A stretch of 64,000 nt of DNA, taken from CAMEON01 sp045128275 (GTDB taxonomy: Bacteria; Bacillota; Clostridia; Oscillospirales; CAG-272). A program made the translations under genes and the position numbers. This document shows positions 50,919 through 57,917 of this stretch, in pieces. The stretch is taken from contig JBGVRH010000046.1 of the NCBI GenBank assembly GCA_045128275.1, forward strand, positions 1-64,000, in the 5' to 3' direction. The stretch's first letter is position 1. Each line of letters opens with the position of its first letter. The notes beneath the pieces were generated by a model. That model saw only the letters and a list, made by a program, of their open reading frames with translations, was not told the DNA's origin and ran no database searches.

Positions 50919-51263
50919 ATGTTTTGGACACAATATCAAGCACTTTGCCAAAAGGCAGGCAAATCCCCCAATGGTGTAGCGAAAGAACTCGGACTTTCTT
51001 CTGGCACCGTTACATTTTGGAAAAACGGGAAAATTCCCAAGAGTGACACACTAAAAAAAATCGCTGACTACTTTGGCGTGACAGTAGACTATCTGCTCGG
51101 CAACGAGGAAAAAGAAAAAGCCCTCCCCTCTCCCGCCCAGTCTCTGAACGAGACCGAGGCTGAATTGGTGAAGGCGTTCCGCGCCGCAGCTCCCGAGACA
51201 CAGGATGCCGTTCTGCGAGTATTGCAGATCGACACGGGGCGGACGCAGAGGAAAGATGCGTGA
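50919..51263 (+). CDS. CI-like phage repressor (XRE family)
   Basis: A 114-residue repressor. The N-terminal helix-turn-helix spans about residues 5-65 (SPNGVAKELGLSSGTVTFWKNG, DYFGVTVDYLLG), then a linker and a short C-terminal helical region, with no peptidase domain. Start at 50919 (MFWTQYQAL) has AAAAGGAG 7 nt upstream. It should hold the leftward lytic promoter through the operators at 50810-50896. Lacking a LexA-like autoprotease, induction must work by another route. Confidence 0.85.
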   Translation: MFWTQYQALCQKAGKSPNGVAKELGLSSGTVTFWKNGKIPKSDTLKKIADYFGVTVDYLLGNEEKEKALPSPAQSLNETEAELVKAFRAAAPETQDAVLRVLQIDTGRTQRKDA

Positions 51264-51317
51264 TTTTAGAATTTAAGTAGAAAGTCCGAGCATTGAAGCT
51301 CGGTAGGAATTGTCTCT

Positions 51318-52025
51318 ATGTTAAATCATAATATCGAAGAAGCCGTCACCCTCGTCTCTATCGTAACGCAAGATCATGCCGTTTTGGATCGTCTCCATCG
51401 AAACATGGAGGCTATACTCCCGCACACATACGAGAGCGTATATAGCAAAAGGCCGCTTCCGTTTGCAATCAAAAACGATCTTTCCGCGGCATATCATCAG
51501 ATCGGTAGGTTCTCCGGTCTAACCGACCACATCACTCACGCGAAAGAATTACTAATTGGTCCCGACGATCTCCAAACTCAAATTGTATATTCCACTATGC
51601 GTAATGTGCTTTTTGAGTCAAAATCGGATAATCTGAAGAAGCTTGACGACACGACAAGCAGGTTTCAAGAACGGAAGTCCTATGACATAGATAAACTAAG
51701 CGCACTAAAACGACTGGTATTGGCTGAAAACTATGCTATTTATGCTCTTGCCATTTCTTCCTGTATCGAATCTGCCTATGCCATAGAAACGGTGATGGAA
51801 TACCGTCAAAAGCATGGCTCTTTTGCACGCATGATAGCACGGCTATCCGGATCTATTCCGTACAGACAAGGTGAAGTACCATATCGCATCGACCGCATTG
51901 ATTCTCTTTATCCGGTTATCAAAAGAAATTTTGACCTCATGTTCAGCACTACATCCTATCATCTTCTGTACGCCCAAAATGATTTGTGGTTGACCCTCCA
52001 TGGTATCGGCCTTGATGACGAATAA
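51318..52025 (+). CDS. Unknown lysogeny-module cargo protein
   Basis: A 235-residue, mostly helical protein beginning MLNHNIEEAVTLVSIV. It lies between repressor and integrase, reads in the same direction, and so would be expressed in the lysogen. Its AT-rich composition differs from the phage structural genes. No transmembrane segment, nuclease or known defence motif is visible. Position suggests superinfection immunity or lysogenic conversion. The ribosome site is weak. Confidence 0.6.
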   Translation: MLNHNIEEAVTLVSIVTQDHAVLDRLHRNMEAILPHTYESVYSKRPLPFAIKNDLSAAYHQIGRFSGLTDHITHAKELLIGPDDLQTQIVYSTMRNVLFESKSDNLKKLDDTTSRFQERKSYDIDKLSALKRLVLAENYAIYALAISSCIESAYAIETVMEYRQKHGSFARMIARLSGSIPYRQGEVPYRIDRIDSLYPVIKRNFDLMFSTTSYHLLYAQNDLWLTLHGIGLDDE

Positions 52026-52039
52026 AGAAAGGAGCCTCC

Positions 52040-53176
52040 ATGCCCAGCTACGAGCAAAGCACCGGAAAGAATAAGTTTTGGTCTGTCCGCTTCCGCGAAA
52101 CCGGCGAGGATCAGAAACGCCACCAGAAGCGCCTCTCCGGCTTCAAGACCAAACGTGACGCGCGGCTCGCATACGAGGCCTACTGCCTGGAGCGAGACAA
52201 AGCCGCAAGAGAACGTAAGCCCATCGTCACCCCAGAGAACCCCGACAATATGTATTTCAGCGATCTGCTGGACGCATACCTTTTGTACGAGAAGGGCCGT
52301 GTGAAAGAATCGTCCTACTACGACATTGAGAACAAGATCGAAAACCGCATCCGCCCCTACTTTGAAGAAAAGCAGCTCTGGGAGATCAAGCCGGCAACCG
52401 TCCTTGAATGGTCGCAGGCACTCACCGAGGAAGGCTATTCCTACTCCTACCGCTCCGGCCTCATGACCCGTCTGAGCGGTATATACCGTTATGGTGCGAA
52501 GTACCACGACATCACCGACATCATGCCCAAGGTAGACAGGCCCCGCAATCTGGAAGCGAAAAAGAAGATGGAATACTGGACACCAGAGGAATTCAAATCC
52601 ATGATTGAACACGTCAGCAATCCCACCTTCGCCACCATGTTCTGGACGCTGTACGTGGTCGGATGCCGCCGCGGCGAGGGAGCCGCCTTGACGTGGAACG
52701 ATATTGATACCGAAAAGGGCACCGTGACCATTACCAAGTCCATCACCACCAAGGTCAAGGGCGCGACGTATAAGGTCACGACTCCCAAGAATCTGTCCAG
52801 TAACCGAACCGTCTACATCCCTCCCTTCCTGTGCGCCATGCTGGAGGAACACCGTGGCCGGTGCGCTTCCCTGCCGGGAGGCGATGAGCTCACCGCTCCC
52901 ACCGCCTTCGTGTTCGGCGGCTCCCGCCCCGTCCCCCACTCCTCGCTGGATCACGCTTTTGAGAGAGCCATTACCAAGGCAGGCGTGAAGCCGATCCGCA
53001 TCCACGATCTGCGCCACTCCTGCGCATCCCGCCTCCTCTCCGCCGGTGTCAGCATCGTCGCCGTCTCGGAACACCTCGGTCATGCCGACGTGGAGCAGAC
53101 CCTCAACACCTACGCGCATATGATGCCCGATGACCGCTCGATTATTGTCAAGGTTTTGCAGTCCATAAACGAATAG
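52040..53176 (+). CDS. int: Tyrosine integrase
   Basis: A 378-residue phage integrase. It has an N-terminal arm-binding domain (SYEQSTGKNKFWSVRFRE), a SAM-like core-binding domain (about residues 65-150) and a catalytic domain. Active-site residues: Arg in VVGCRRGEGAAL, HxxR in HDLRHSCAS, His in LGHADVEQ and Tyr in TLNTYAHM. AAAGGAG precedes the ATG. It lies next to attR in the tmRNA gene; its stop codon lies within the first arm-site repeat. Confidence 0.95.
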   Translation: MPSYEQSTGKNKFWSVRFRETGEDQKRHQKRLSGFKTKRDARLAYEAYCLERDKAARERKPIVTPENPDNMYFSDLLDAYLLYEKGRVKESSYYDIENKIENRIRPYFEEKQLWEIKPATVLEWSQALTEEGYSYSYRSGLMTRLSGIYRYGAKYHDITDIMPKVDRPRNLEAKKKMEYWTPEEFKSMIEHVSNPTFATMFWTLYVVGCRRGEGAALTWNDIDTEKGTVTITKSITTKVKGATYKVTTPKNLSSNRTVYIPPFLCAMLEEHRGRCASLPGGDELTAPTAFVFGGSRPVPHSSLDHAFERAITKAGVKPIRIHDLRHSCASRLLSAGVSIVAVSEHLGHADVEQTLNTYAHMMPDDRSIIVKVLQSINE

Positions 53177-53222
53177 GCACAAACAGTTCCCAAAACAGTT
53201 TGTGCCTAAAGTGTGCCAAAAA
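53174..53222. promoter_or_regulatory. Integrase arm-type sites near attR
   Basis: Inverted 11-bp arms TAGGCACAAAC (53174-53184) and GTTTGTGCCTA (53198-53208), then a direct GTGTGCCAAAA. The GTGCCTAAA core also occurs at 15232-15256. Confidence 0.55.
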
Positions 53223-53230
53223 GCAAAAGA

Positions 53231-53285
53231 AGCCTATATGTTGTGTTCCAACATTCGTCCAAAACACAATATATAGGCTCTTTTT
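53231..53285. terminator. Strong terminator between int and ssrA
   Basis: A 17-bp stem with one wobble pair (53231-53247 / 53263-53279) followed by CTTTTT. It ends the rightward lysogeny operon and may also act on leftward readthrough from ssrA. Confidence 0.85.
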
Positions 53286-53289
53286 GAGT

Positions 53290-53308
53290 TGGTGGAGATG
53301 AGGGGAGT
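53290..53308. repeat. attR: 19-bp repeat at the tmRNA 3' end
   Basis: TGGTGGAGATGAGGGGAGT, identical to 15092-15110. It encodes the CCA end, acceptor strand and part of the T-arm, so integration leaves the tmRNA gene whole. Confidence 0.9.
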
Positions 53309-53657
53309 CGAACCCCTGTCCGAAAACCGATCCATGCGACTTTCTCCGGGCGCAGCGTCTGATCAGATCTCCCTGGGGACGACCTCAGGCGCAAGGTCGT
53401 ACACAGGCAGCCATTTTTTGCGTGATCGGCTCAATGGCGAACCACCGATGCACGGGCACCGCTACATGACGTTCAGCCTCGGGTCGCGGTACTCCCGGGG
53501 GGAACGGGCGGCATTATGAGCCGCGGCACTGCCAATTAGGCAGCCAGAGCAACAGAATTGTTGTCGTTTAATTTTTAAGGTTGGGCATTTTGACGGGGTT
53601 ACCCGGCCCGGCCCGCTTATCGCACTTCACAATCCCCGTCGAAACCGGTACACCCCC
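53290..53657 (-). ncRNA. ssrA: tmRNA (ssrA)
   Basis: A 368-nt tmRNA. The 5' end GGGGGTG pairs with 3' CATCTCC to form the acceptor stem, followed by ACCA; the T-arm reads GGGGTTCGACTCCCC. The proteolysis tag ends NDNNSVALAA-stop (about 53543-53576). The resume codon is not the usual Ala in this frame (TTA or AAC). With SmpB it rescues stalled ribosomes. It is the integration target of the prophage. Confidence 0.95.
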
Positions 53658-53663
53658 ATGGAA

Positions 53664-53712
53664 GTGAAGAGTGAAGAGTGAAGAGTGAAGAGTGAAGAGT
53701 GAAGAGTGAAAA
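53664..53712. repeat. Seven-bp tandem repeat (GTGAAGA)
   Basis: Six perfect copies and one imperfect copy in the smpB-ssrA spacer, 7 bp upstream of the tmRNA 5' end. A palindrome GAGTTCC-CGC-GGAACTC follows near 53733-53749. No clear promoter is seen, so tmRNA may be processed from an smpB cotranscript. Confidence 0.85.
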
Positions 53713-53764
53713 GAGAAGAGAATCGGTGGAGTTCCCGCGGAACTCAAAATTTGGAGAAAAATGA

Positions 53765-54238
53765 TTAGCTGCGGTAGGTCTTGTCCTTCATGCGGCGCTC
53801 GATCTCGCGGTCGGATTCGGCCTTAGCGATGGAGTCGCGCTTATCGTAGAGCTTCTTGCCTCGGCAGAGTCCGATCTCGACCTTGAGGCGAGAGCCCTTG
53901 AAGTAGACCTGGAGAGGGACTAAGGTATAGCCCTTCTGGGTCATGAGTCCCTGGAGCTTCATGATCTCCTTCTTGTGCATGAGGAGTCTGCGATCGCGCA
54001 GGGGCTCGCGGTTGAAGATATTGCCATGCTCGTAGGGGCTGACGTGGATGCCGATGGCGTACAGCTCGCCGTCCTTGATGTGGCAGTAGGAATCCTTGAG
54101 GTTGATGCCGCCGCCGCGGATGCTCTTGACCTCGGTGCCGTAGAGCTCGATCCCTGCTTCGTACTTCTCGTCGATGAAGTAATCGTGCCAGGCCTTCTTA
54201 TTCTGGGTGATGATCTTGATCCCCTGCTTTTCTGCCAT
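53765..54238 (-). CDS. smpB: SsrA-binding protein SmpB
   Basis: A 157-residue SmpB. Family blocks: IITQNKKAWHDYFI, YEAGIELYGTEVKSIR, NLKDSYCHI, FNREPLRDRRLLMHK and the basic C-terminal tail. It binds the tRNA-like part of tmRNA and guides it into stalled ribosomes. GGAGGG precedes the ATG. ssrA lies 108 bp downstream on the same strand, a common pairing. Confidence 0.97.
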   Translation of the reverse strand: MAEKQGIKIITQNKKAWHDYFIDEKYEAGIELYGTEVKSIRGGGINLKDSYCHIKDGELYAIGIHVSPYEHGNIFNREPLRDRRLLMHKKEIMKLQGLMTQKGYTLVPLQVYFKGSRLKVEIGLCRGKKLYDKRDSIAKAESDREIERRMKDKTYRS

Positions 54239-54294
54239 GGGTGAGCCCTCCTTTCCTTGGGTCTTGGGTCTTTGCGGTGGTGGTTTGGGTGGGG

Positions 54295-54657
54295 TTACTC
54301 GTTGACGTCGTTGTAGTAGACGTCCTCGTCGGGGAAATACATACCCAGCACGTCGCGGGCGTACTCGATGATGTAGTCCTCGTCGATCTCCTTATTGAGG
54401 AAATACTGGAGCTTTTTGTTCTCCTCCCGCAAGCGCTCGTACTCGGCCTGAAGCTCCTCGGTCTGGGCGCGGAGCTGATTGGCCCGCATGACGTTGGCGA
54501 TGCTGATGACCAGGGCGGCGACCAGCACGGAGGCCAGGGCCACCTTCATGAGCATGGATTTTCCCAGGCTCTTGTCGGGATCCTGCTTGGGGGCAATGGG
54601 CTGCTCCTCGGGGGTTACTTGCAGCTCGTTCTTTTCGGAATCGAAGCGATCAGCCAT
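54295..54657 (-). CDS. divIC: Septum formation initiator DivIC/FtsB-like
   Basis: A 120-residue bitopic membrane protein. It has a cytoplasmic N-terminus (about 35 residues), one transmembrane helix (residues about 36-58), a coiled coil (NQLRAQTEELQAEYERL) and the YARDVLGMYFPDE block typical of the DivIC/FtsB family. It acts in the divisome with DivIB and FtsL. AAAGGAG lies before the ATG. Location after yabQ is the conserved clostridial order. Confidence 0.88.
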   Translation of the reverse strand: MADRFDSEKNELQVTPEEQPIAPKQDPDKSLGKSMLMKVALASVLVAALVISIANVMRANQLRAQTEELQAEYERLREENKKLQYFLNKEIDEDYIIEYARDVLGMYFPDEDVYYNDVNE

Positions 54658-54732
54658 GGGAGTCTCCTTTCTGCGTCGGTGGTTTTCTACGTGGATTCTT
54701 CCCGTCTGCCCGAGGTTTATGCGGGGGGACGG

Positions 54733-55311
54733 TCATTTCTTTTTGGGGGAATGCTCGGGGATGACCGCAAGGTCAAAGCCTCGGTTGGCGGCTTGTCTGA
54801 GATCCTCGATCACCCGCTCGGTCTGCCTCTCTCGGCTTTGGGACAGGGCTTTTCCGACCGTGATGCGCCAAAGGAATCGCGCGGCTCTCGCGGTGATCCT
54901 ACCCGTCCAAAGAAGCGGGGAAAGAGCCAGCCTGACCACTCGTTTTACCAAGCGCGACAGGGGCTTTTCCAGCTTTTCCACCATGCGTCCCAGGGTCTCC
55001 TTAAAGGCAAAGAAGCCGCACGCCATTCCCAACACGGCCGGCGCGCGGAGCTGTCCGTCGTTTCTGTAATACAGAAGAAGGATAAGGGTCAGGGCGGCGG
55101 TGACCGCAAAGAGCACGTCTCCCAGAAAGAGGGTAACGGCGAAAAGCTTGGATCTGCTTCCCTGTTTGCCCATACCGGACTCCCCGAAGGAGAGGAACCG
55201 CAGAAGGCGAAGCAGGGCATACCATCCGCCCAGGAAAAAGCCCGCAGCGGCGGCGTAGAGGAACAGGAGGGCCAGTGCTCCCTGGCTCTGGTAGAGATCC
55301 AGCCCGCTCAT
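54733..55311 (-). CDS. yabQ: Spore cortex biosynthesis protein YabQ
   Basis: A 192-residue membrane protein with several hydrophobic helices in the first 105 residues and a basic C-terminal half. Its start overlaps the yabP stop (ATGA). YabQ is needed for cortex assembly in endospores. Identification rests on topology, size and the yabP-yabQ-divIC order. Confidence 0.8.
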   Translation of the reverse strand: MSGLDLYQSQGALALLFLYAAAAGFFLGGWYALLRLLRFLSFGESGMGKQGSRSKLFAVTLFLGDVLFAVTAALTLILLLYYRNDGQLRAPAVLGMACGFFAFKETLGRMVEKLEKPLSRLVKRVVRLALSPLLWTGRITARAARFLWRITVGKALSQSRERQTERVIEDLRQAANRGFDLAVIPEHSPKKK

Positions 55312-55622
55312 GAGCCAAAGAAACGGCGGAGGCGGGGCTTGGCGGGGCGGGCGGAGGGGGGCTCTCGGTCGGGATCCTCGTAGAGAACACCGTTGAGCTT
55401 CCCCGTGACGGCTACGGTGCCGTCCTTGGTGTTGAGGACGTGGATACGCAGCTCCTCGCCCTCCAGGTTGAGAATACCGCAGGTGGTGACCAGGCGGACA
55501 GTCTCCTCGTCGAAGCTGACCACCTCGGACACACCGCTGACGGTGATCTCACGGCGGTTGCCGATGGAGAGGGCGTGGCCCTTTCCCGTATCCGTTCCTC
55601 GGGGCTGTACCGTATCGTTCAT
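55308..55622 (-). CDS. yabP: Sporulation protein YabP
   Basis: A 104-residue protein of the YabP/YqfC family: REITVSGVSEVVSFDEETVRLVT-like strand pattern, then a GILNLEGEELRI block. The C-terminal ~25 residues are basic. Start at 55622 has GGAGG 6 nt upstream; the ATG at 55640 is not favoured. Cotranscribed with yabQ; expected under mother-cell sporulation control. Confidence 0.88.
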   Translation of the reverse strand: MNDTVQPRGTDTGKGHALSIGNRREITVSGVSEVVSFDEETVRLVTTCGILNLEGEELRIHVLNTKDGTVAVTGKLNGVLYEDPDREPPSARPAKPRLRRFFGS

Positions 55623-55702
55623 ATCCTGCCTCCTTTGCATGTGATCCGATGGATTCTATGCGGGGGCAGGCAGGATTATGACGGTACGGTCAGCGGCGGA
55701 GA

Positions 55703-55948
55703 TCAGGACTCGACTACCTCGTAGAGGGAGGAGGCGGCATCCTTGCCGACGGTCTCCTTGACCTCCAGCACGCGGATACGCAGGGTTCTCGCACCGAAGG
55801 TAATATCAATGAGGTCACCGACCTTGACGTCGTAGGACGCTTTGGCGGGGCGGCCGTTGACCGTCACGTGATCGGCGTCGCAGGCATCGTTGGCCACAGT
55901 GCGGCGCTTGATGATGCGGCTCACCTTCAGGTACTTATCGAGACGCAT
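55703..55948 (-). CDS. rqcP: RqcP, S4-domain ribosome quality-control factor
   Basis: An 81-residue S4 RNA-binding protein: MRLDKYLKVSRIIKRRTVAN, VTVNGRPAKASYDVKVGD. RqcP stabilises tRNA during alanine tailing on obstructed 50S subunits with RqcH. It starts one base after the hup stop, so the two are coupled. The neighbourhood hup-rqcP-yabP is conserved in Firmicutes. Confidence 0.92.
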   Translation of the reverse strand: MRLDKYLKVSRIIKRRTVANDACDADHVTVNGRPAKASYDVKVGDLIDITFGARTLRIRVLEVKETVGKDAASSLYEVVES

Positions 55949-55949
55949 A

Positions 55950-56222
55950 TCAGTTCAGGCTCTCCTTGACGGACTTGGCGGACACGAAGGCCAGATACTT
56001 GCAAGCGGGGACGGAAACGACCTCACCGGTCTTGGGGTTGCGGCCCTTTCTCTCGGCGCGCTCGCGAACCTCGAAGGTACCGAAGCCGGACAGCTGAACC
56101 TTCTCACCTGCGGACAGGTTCTCCAGGATGGTCTCCTCGATGAGGCTCCAGGTCTCGGCGACCTGCTTCTGGGACAGCTCGCTCTTCTCGGCGACGGCTT
56201 TGATCAGTTGGCTCTTGTTCAT
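55950..56222 (-). CDS. hup: HU-family DNA-binding protein
   Basis: A 90-residue HU: MNKSQLIKAVAEKSELSQK, LSGFGTFEVRERAERKGRNP with the beta-arm Pro of the NPKTG loop. It is a nucleoid architectural protein. The longer open frame upstream is not used; the ATG at 56222 follows GGAG and the promoter at 56262-56290. First gene of the hup-rqcP-yabP-yabQ-divIC run. Confidence 0.95.
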   Translation of the reverse strand: MNKSQLIKAVAEKSELSQKQVAETWSLIEETILENLSAGEKVQLSGFGTFEVRERAERKGRNPKTGEVVSVPACKYLAFVSAKSVKESLN

Positions 56223-56261
56223 GATATGACTCCAATCTTGTGATGTTTTTTGGGTAGGGAT

Positions 56262-56290
56262 ATTATACCACATTACCGCAAAAAATGCAA
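56262..56290 (-). promoter_or_regulatory. hup promoter
   Basis: Minus strand TTGCAT (56285-56290), 17 bp, TATAAT (56262-56267), 40 bp before the hup start. Confidence 0.75.
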
Positions 56291-56401
56291 TACCCCAAAA
56301 CGATTTTTTTGTGTTTTTTCGGGCCTTTTTCCCGATGGTAAAAAATCCCCCGCCCTGTCTTGGGAGCATTCTGTAGAATCCTGTCAAAACCCATTGGGCG
56401 G

Positions 56402-56409
56402 CATATACT
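56402..56409 (+). promoter_or_regulatory. Possible mother-cell sigma -10 (CATATACT)
   Basis: CATATACT fits the -10 of sigma-E or sigma-K promoters, 58 bp before the Cys-rich gene at 56467. The -35 element is not clear. Confidence 0.3.
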
Positions 56410-56466
56410 GATAACGAGCGGCGGCGGCTTCGCTTCACCGCTCAAATCCATATGGAGGTATACATC

Positions 56467-57348
56467 ATGTCTGACAACCGTTTTATCCCCTGTGGGATGA
56501 CCGGAAACGGATGCGGCAAGGGTGGGGAAACCCGCACCGTCTGCGTGGAAACCAACCGCATTCTGGACTCCTGCCGTGACCGCGACTGCTTTGAGAACGT
56601 CCGCGTATTTCTGACCGATCTTGGCCAGGAGCTGATCGAGCGCACCACCCAGGTGCGGGTCAAGGATGCCTGCATCGCCTGGACCTACATCGGCATCGAC
56701 CCCGTCCAGTTCAACCGCGGCTTCTACACCGTCCACATCCGCTTCTACGTCAAGCTCATTCTGGAGGCCTGCGTCTGCCCCGGCCGTTCCCAGGAGTTCG
56801 ACGGCATCGCCGTGCTGGAAAAGCAGGTGGTGCTCTTCGGCGGGGACTCCTCGGTGAGCATCTTCCGCTCCAGCTCGGACGGCGCGGGGTTCTGCGCCGA
56901 GCCCGAGCCCTGCTACAAGGAGCGCAGTGTTCCCACCGCCGTGGTGGAGGCGGTGGATCCCATCGTCCTGGGCGTGCGGGTGCTGGAGCCTGTCTGTAGT
57001 GAGCCCGTATGCTGCTGCTGCTGTGCCTGTGACATCCCCCACTCCATCGCGGGCTGTCTCTCCGCCCCCCTCTACACCGATGCCCGCGACTGCGACGGCC
57101 ACGGCCACGATGACGGCCGCATCCTGGTGGTGTCCCTGGGCATCTTCTCCCTGGTACGGCTGGTGCGTCCCGCCCAGTACCTCATCACCGCCGCCGAGTT
57201 TGTCATTCCCGACAAGGAGTGCGTCTCGGCCTCTCCCGAGAGTCCCTGCGATCTCTTCCGCACCATGGCCTTCCCCATTGCCGAGTTCTCCCCCGCCCCC
57301 ATGCCTCTGCCCACCGCCGACCGCAACAAGTGCGGCTGTAACGGGTAA
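56467..57348 (+). CDS. Cys-rich probable spore-surface protein
   Basis: A 293-residue protein with about two dozen cysteines, including CCCCCACD and an N-terminal CGMTGNGCGKGGE. Core blocks TNRILDSCRDRDCFENVRV and IRVKDACIAWTYIG-like strands recur, in my recollection, in unnamed proteins of spore-forming Clostridia. Cys-rich composition, the sporulation neighbours and a sigma-E/K-like -10 suggest a coat or exosporium component. GGAGG lies 8 nt before the ATG at 56467. Function not established. Confidence 0.5.
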   Translation: MSDNRFIPCGMTGNGCGKGGETRTVCVETNRILDSCRDRDCFENVRVFLTDLGQELIERTTQVRVKDACIAWTYIGIDPVQFNRGFYTVHIRFYVKLILEACVCPGRSQEFDGIAVLEKQVVLFGGDSSVSIFRSSSDGAGFCAEPEPCYKERSVPTAVVEAVDPIVLGVRVLEPVCSEPVCCCCCACDIPHSIAGCLSAPLYTDARDCDGHGHDDGRILVVSLGIFSLVRLVRPAQYLITAAEFVIPDKECVSASPESPCDLFRTMAFPIAEFSPAPMPLPTADRNKCGCNG

Positions 57349-57472
57349 AGGGAGCGGGTACGGTCGTCGTAAACAGGGCGCACACATAGGTGCGCCCTAC
57401 CGATAGGAATCGTAGCCCAAAGGATCAGCGCGACCGCCACCCCATCCCGGATACAGAGACCCGACAACCATA

Positions 57473-57509
57473 AAAAAACGCCTCCGTACTTCCATACGGG
57501 GGCGTTTTT
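57473..57509. terminator. Bidirectional terminator between convergent genes
   Basis: Stem CGCCTCCGTA / TACGGGGGCG (57479-57488 / 57495-57504) flanked by A-run and T-run. It separates the Cys-rich gene (+) from rubredoxin (-). Nothing else is seen in 57349-57577. Confidence 0.85.
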
Positions 57510-57577
57510 GGGGATGCCGCGCGGGGAGACCCCACGGGCATGGAACCGGGCGAACTTGCTTCAAGAATAGTCAAGAA

Positions 57578-57766
57578 TCAACCGTCGTCACGGTCAGAAT
57601 AGTCGCCATCGACCTTGTCGAAGTCCTCCTTGGAGGCTCCGCACAGGGGGCATACCCAATCAGCGGGCAGATCCTCAAAATCGGTGCCTTCGTCGATACC
57701 GTTATCGGGATCGCCTACCTCGGGACGGTACTCATAACCGCACAGCTCGCAAGCATATACGCTCAT
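57578..57766 (-). CDS. Rubredoxin
   Basis: A 62-residue rubredoxin with iron-binding cysteines in CELCGY and CPLCGASKEDF, and the PADWVCP block. It is slightly long because of an acidic C-terminal tail. Start at 57766 is favoured by AGGAGG upstream. It carries single electrons in the cytoplasm, often for oxygen detoxification in anaerobes. Monocistronic under a strong promoter. Confidence 0.95.
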   Translation of the reverse strand: MSVYACELCGYEYRPEVGDPDNGIDEGTDFEDLPADWVCPLCGASKEDFDKVDGDYSDRDDG

Positions 57767-57841
57767 TCCTCTCCCTCCTTCCACATGGTTATCTTGATTT
57801 CCCAAGGGTCATTTTTGACCCCTGCGAAATATCTGTAGTAT

Positions 57842-57870
57842 ATAATATAGCATTCAAGGCGTTTTGTCAA
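57842..57870 (-). promoter_or_regulatory. Rubredoxin promoter
   Basis: Minus strand TTGACA (57865-57870), 17 bp, TATTAT (57842-57847). Confidence 0.85.
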
Positions 57871-57917
57871 GAGCTAAAAGTGTTTTTTATGAAATTTTCT
57901 TGATTCGACAAATTCCG

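Larger units (their letters stand above)
15092..53308. mobile_element. Prophage integrated in the 3' end of ssrA (tmRNA)
   Basis: A 38.2-kb element bounded by the 19-bp direct repeat at 15092-15110 and 53290-53308, which is the tmRNA 3' end. The integrase is adjacent to the right repeat. Inside is an ordered phage programme: immunity genes, early genes, replication, packaging, head, connector/tail and putative lysis. All main modules have intact frames. The N4-gp56-type capsid protein, P22-like portal and lack of tail tube, sheath or tape-measure genes suggest a short-tailed phage. Confidence 0.92.

Noticed and set aside
51959..53182. Leftward open frame of 407 codons over the integrase
   Set aside because: Antisense to a certain tyrosine integrase; His/Gly/Val-rich with no family resemblance.
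53664..53712. Tandem repeats as a CRISPR array
   Set aside because: Seven-bp units without spacers; no cas genes in the window. The 22-23 bp iterons at 45635 are likewise contiguous, without unique spacers.
56263..57387. Leftward open frame of 374 codons over the Cys-rich gene
   Set aside because: Antisense shadow, crosses the hup promoter, no ribosome site.
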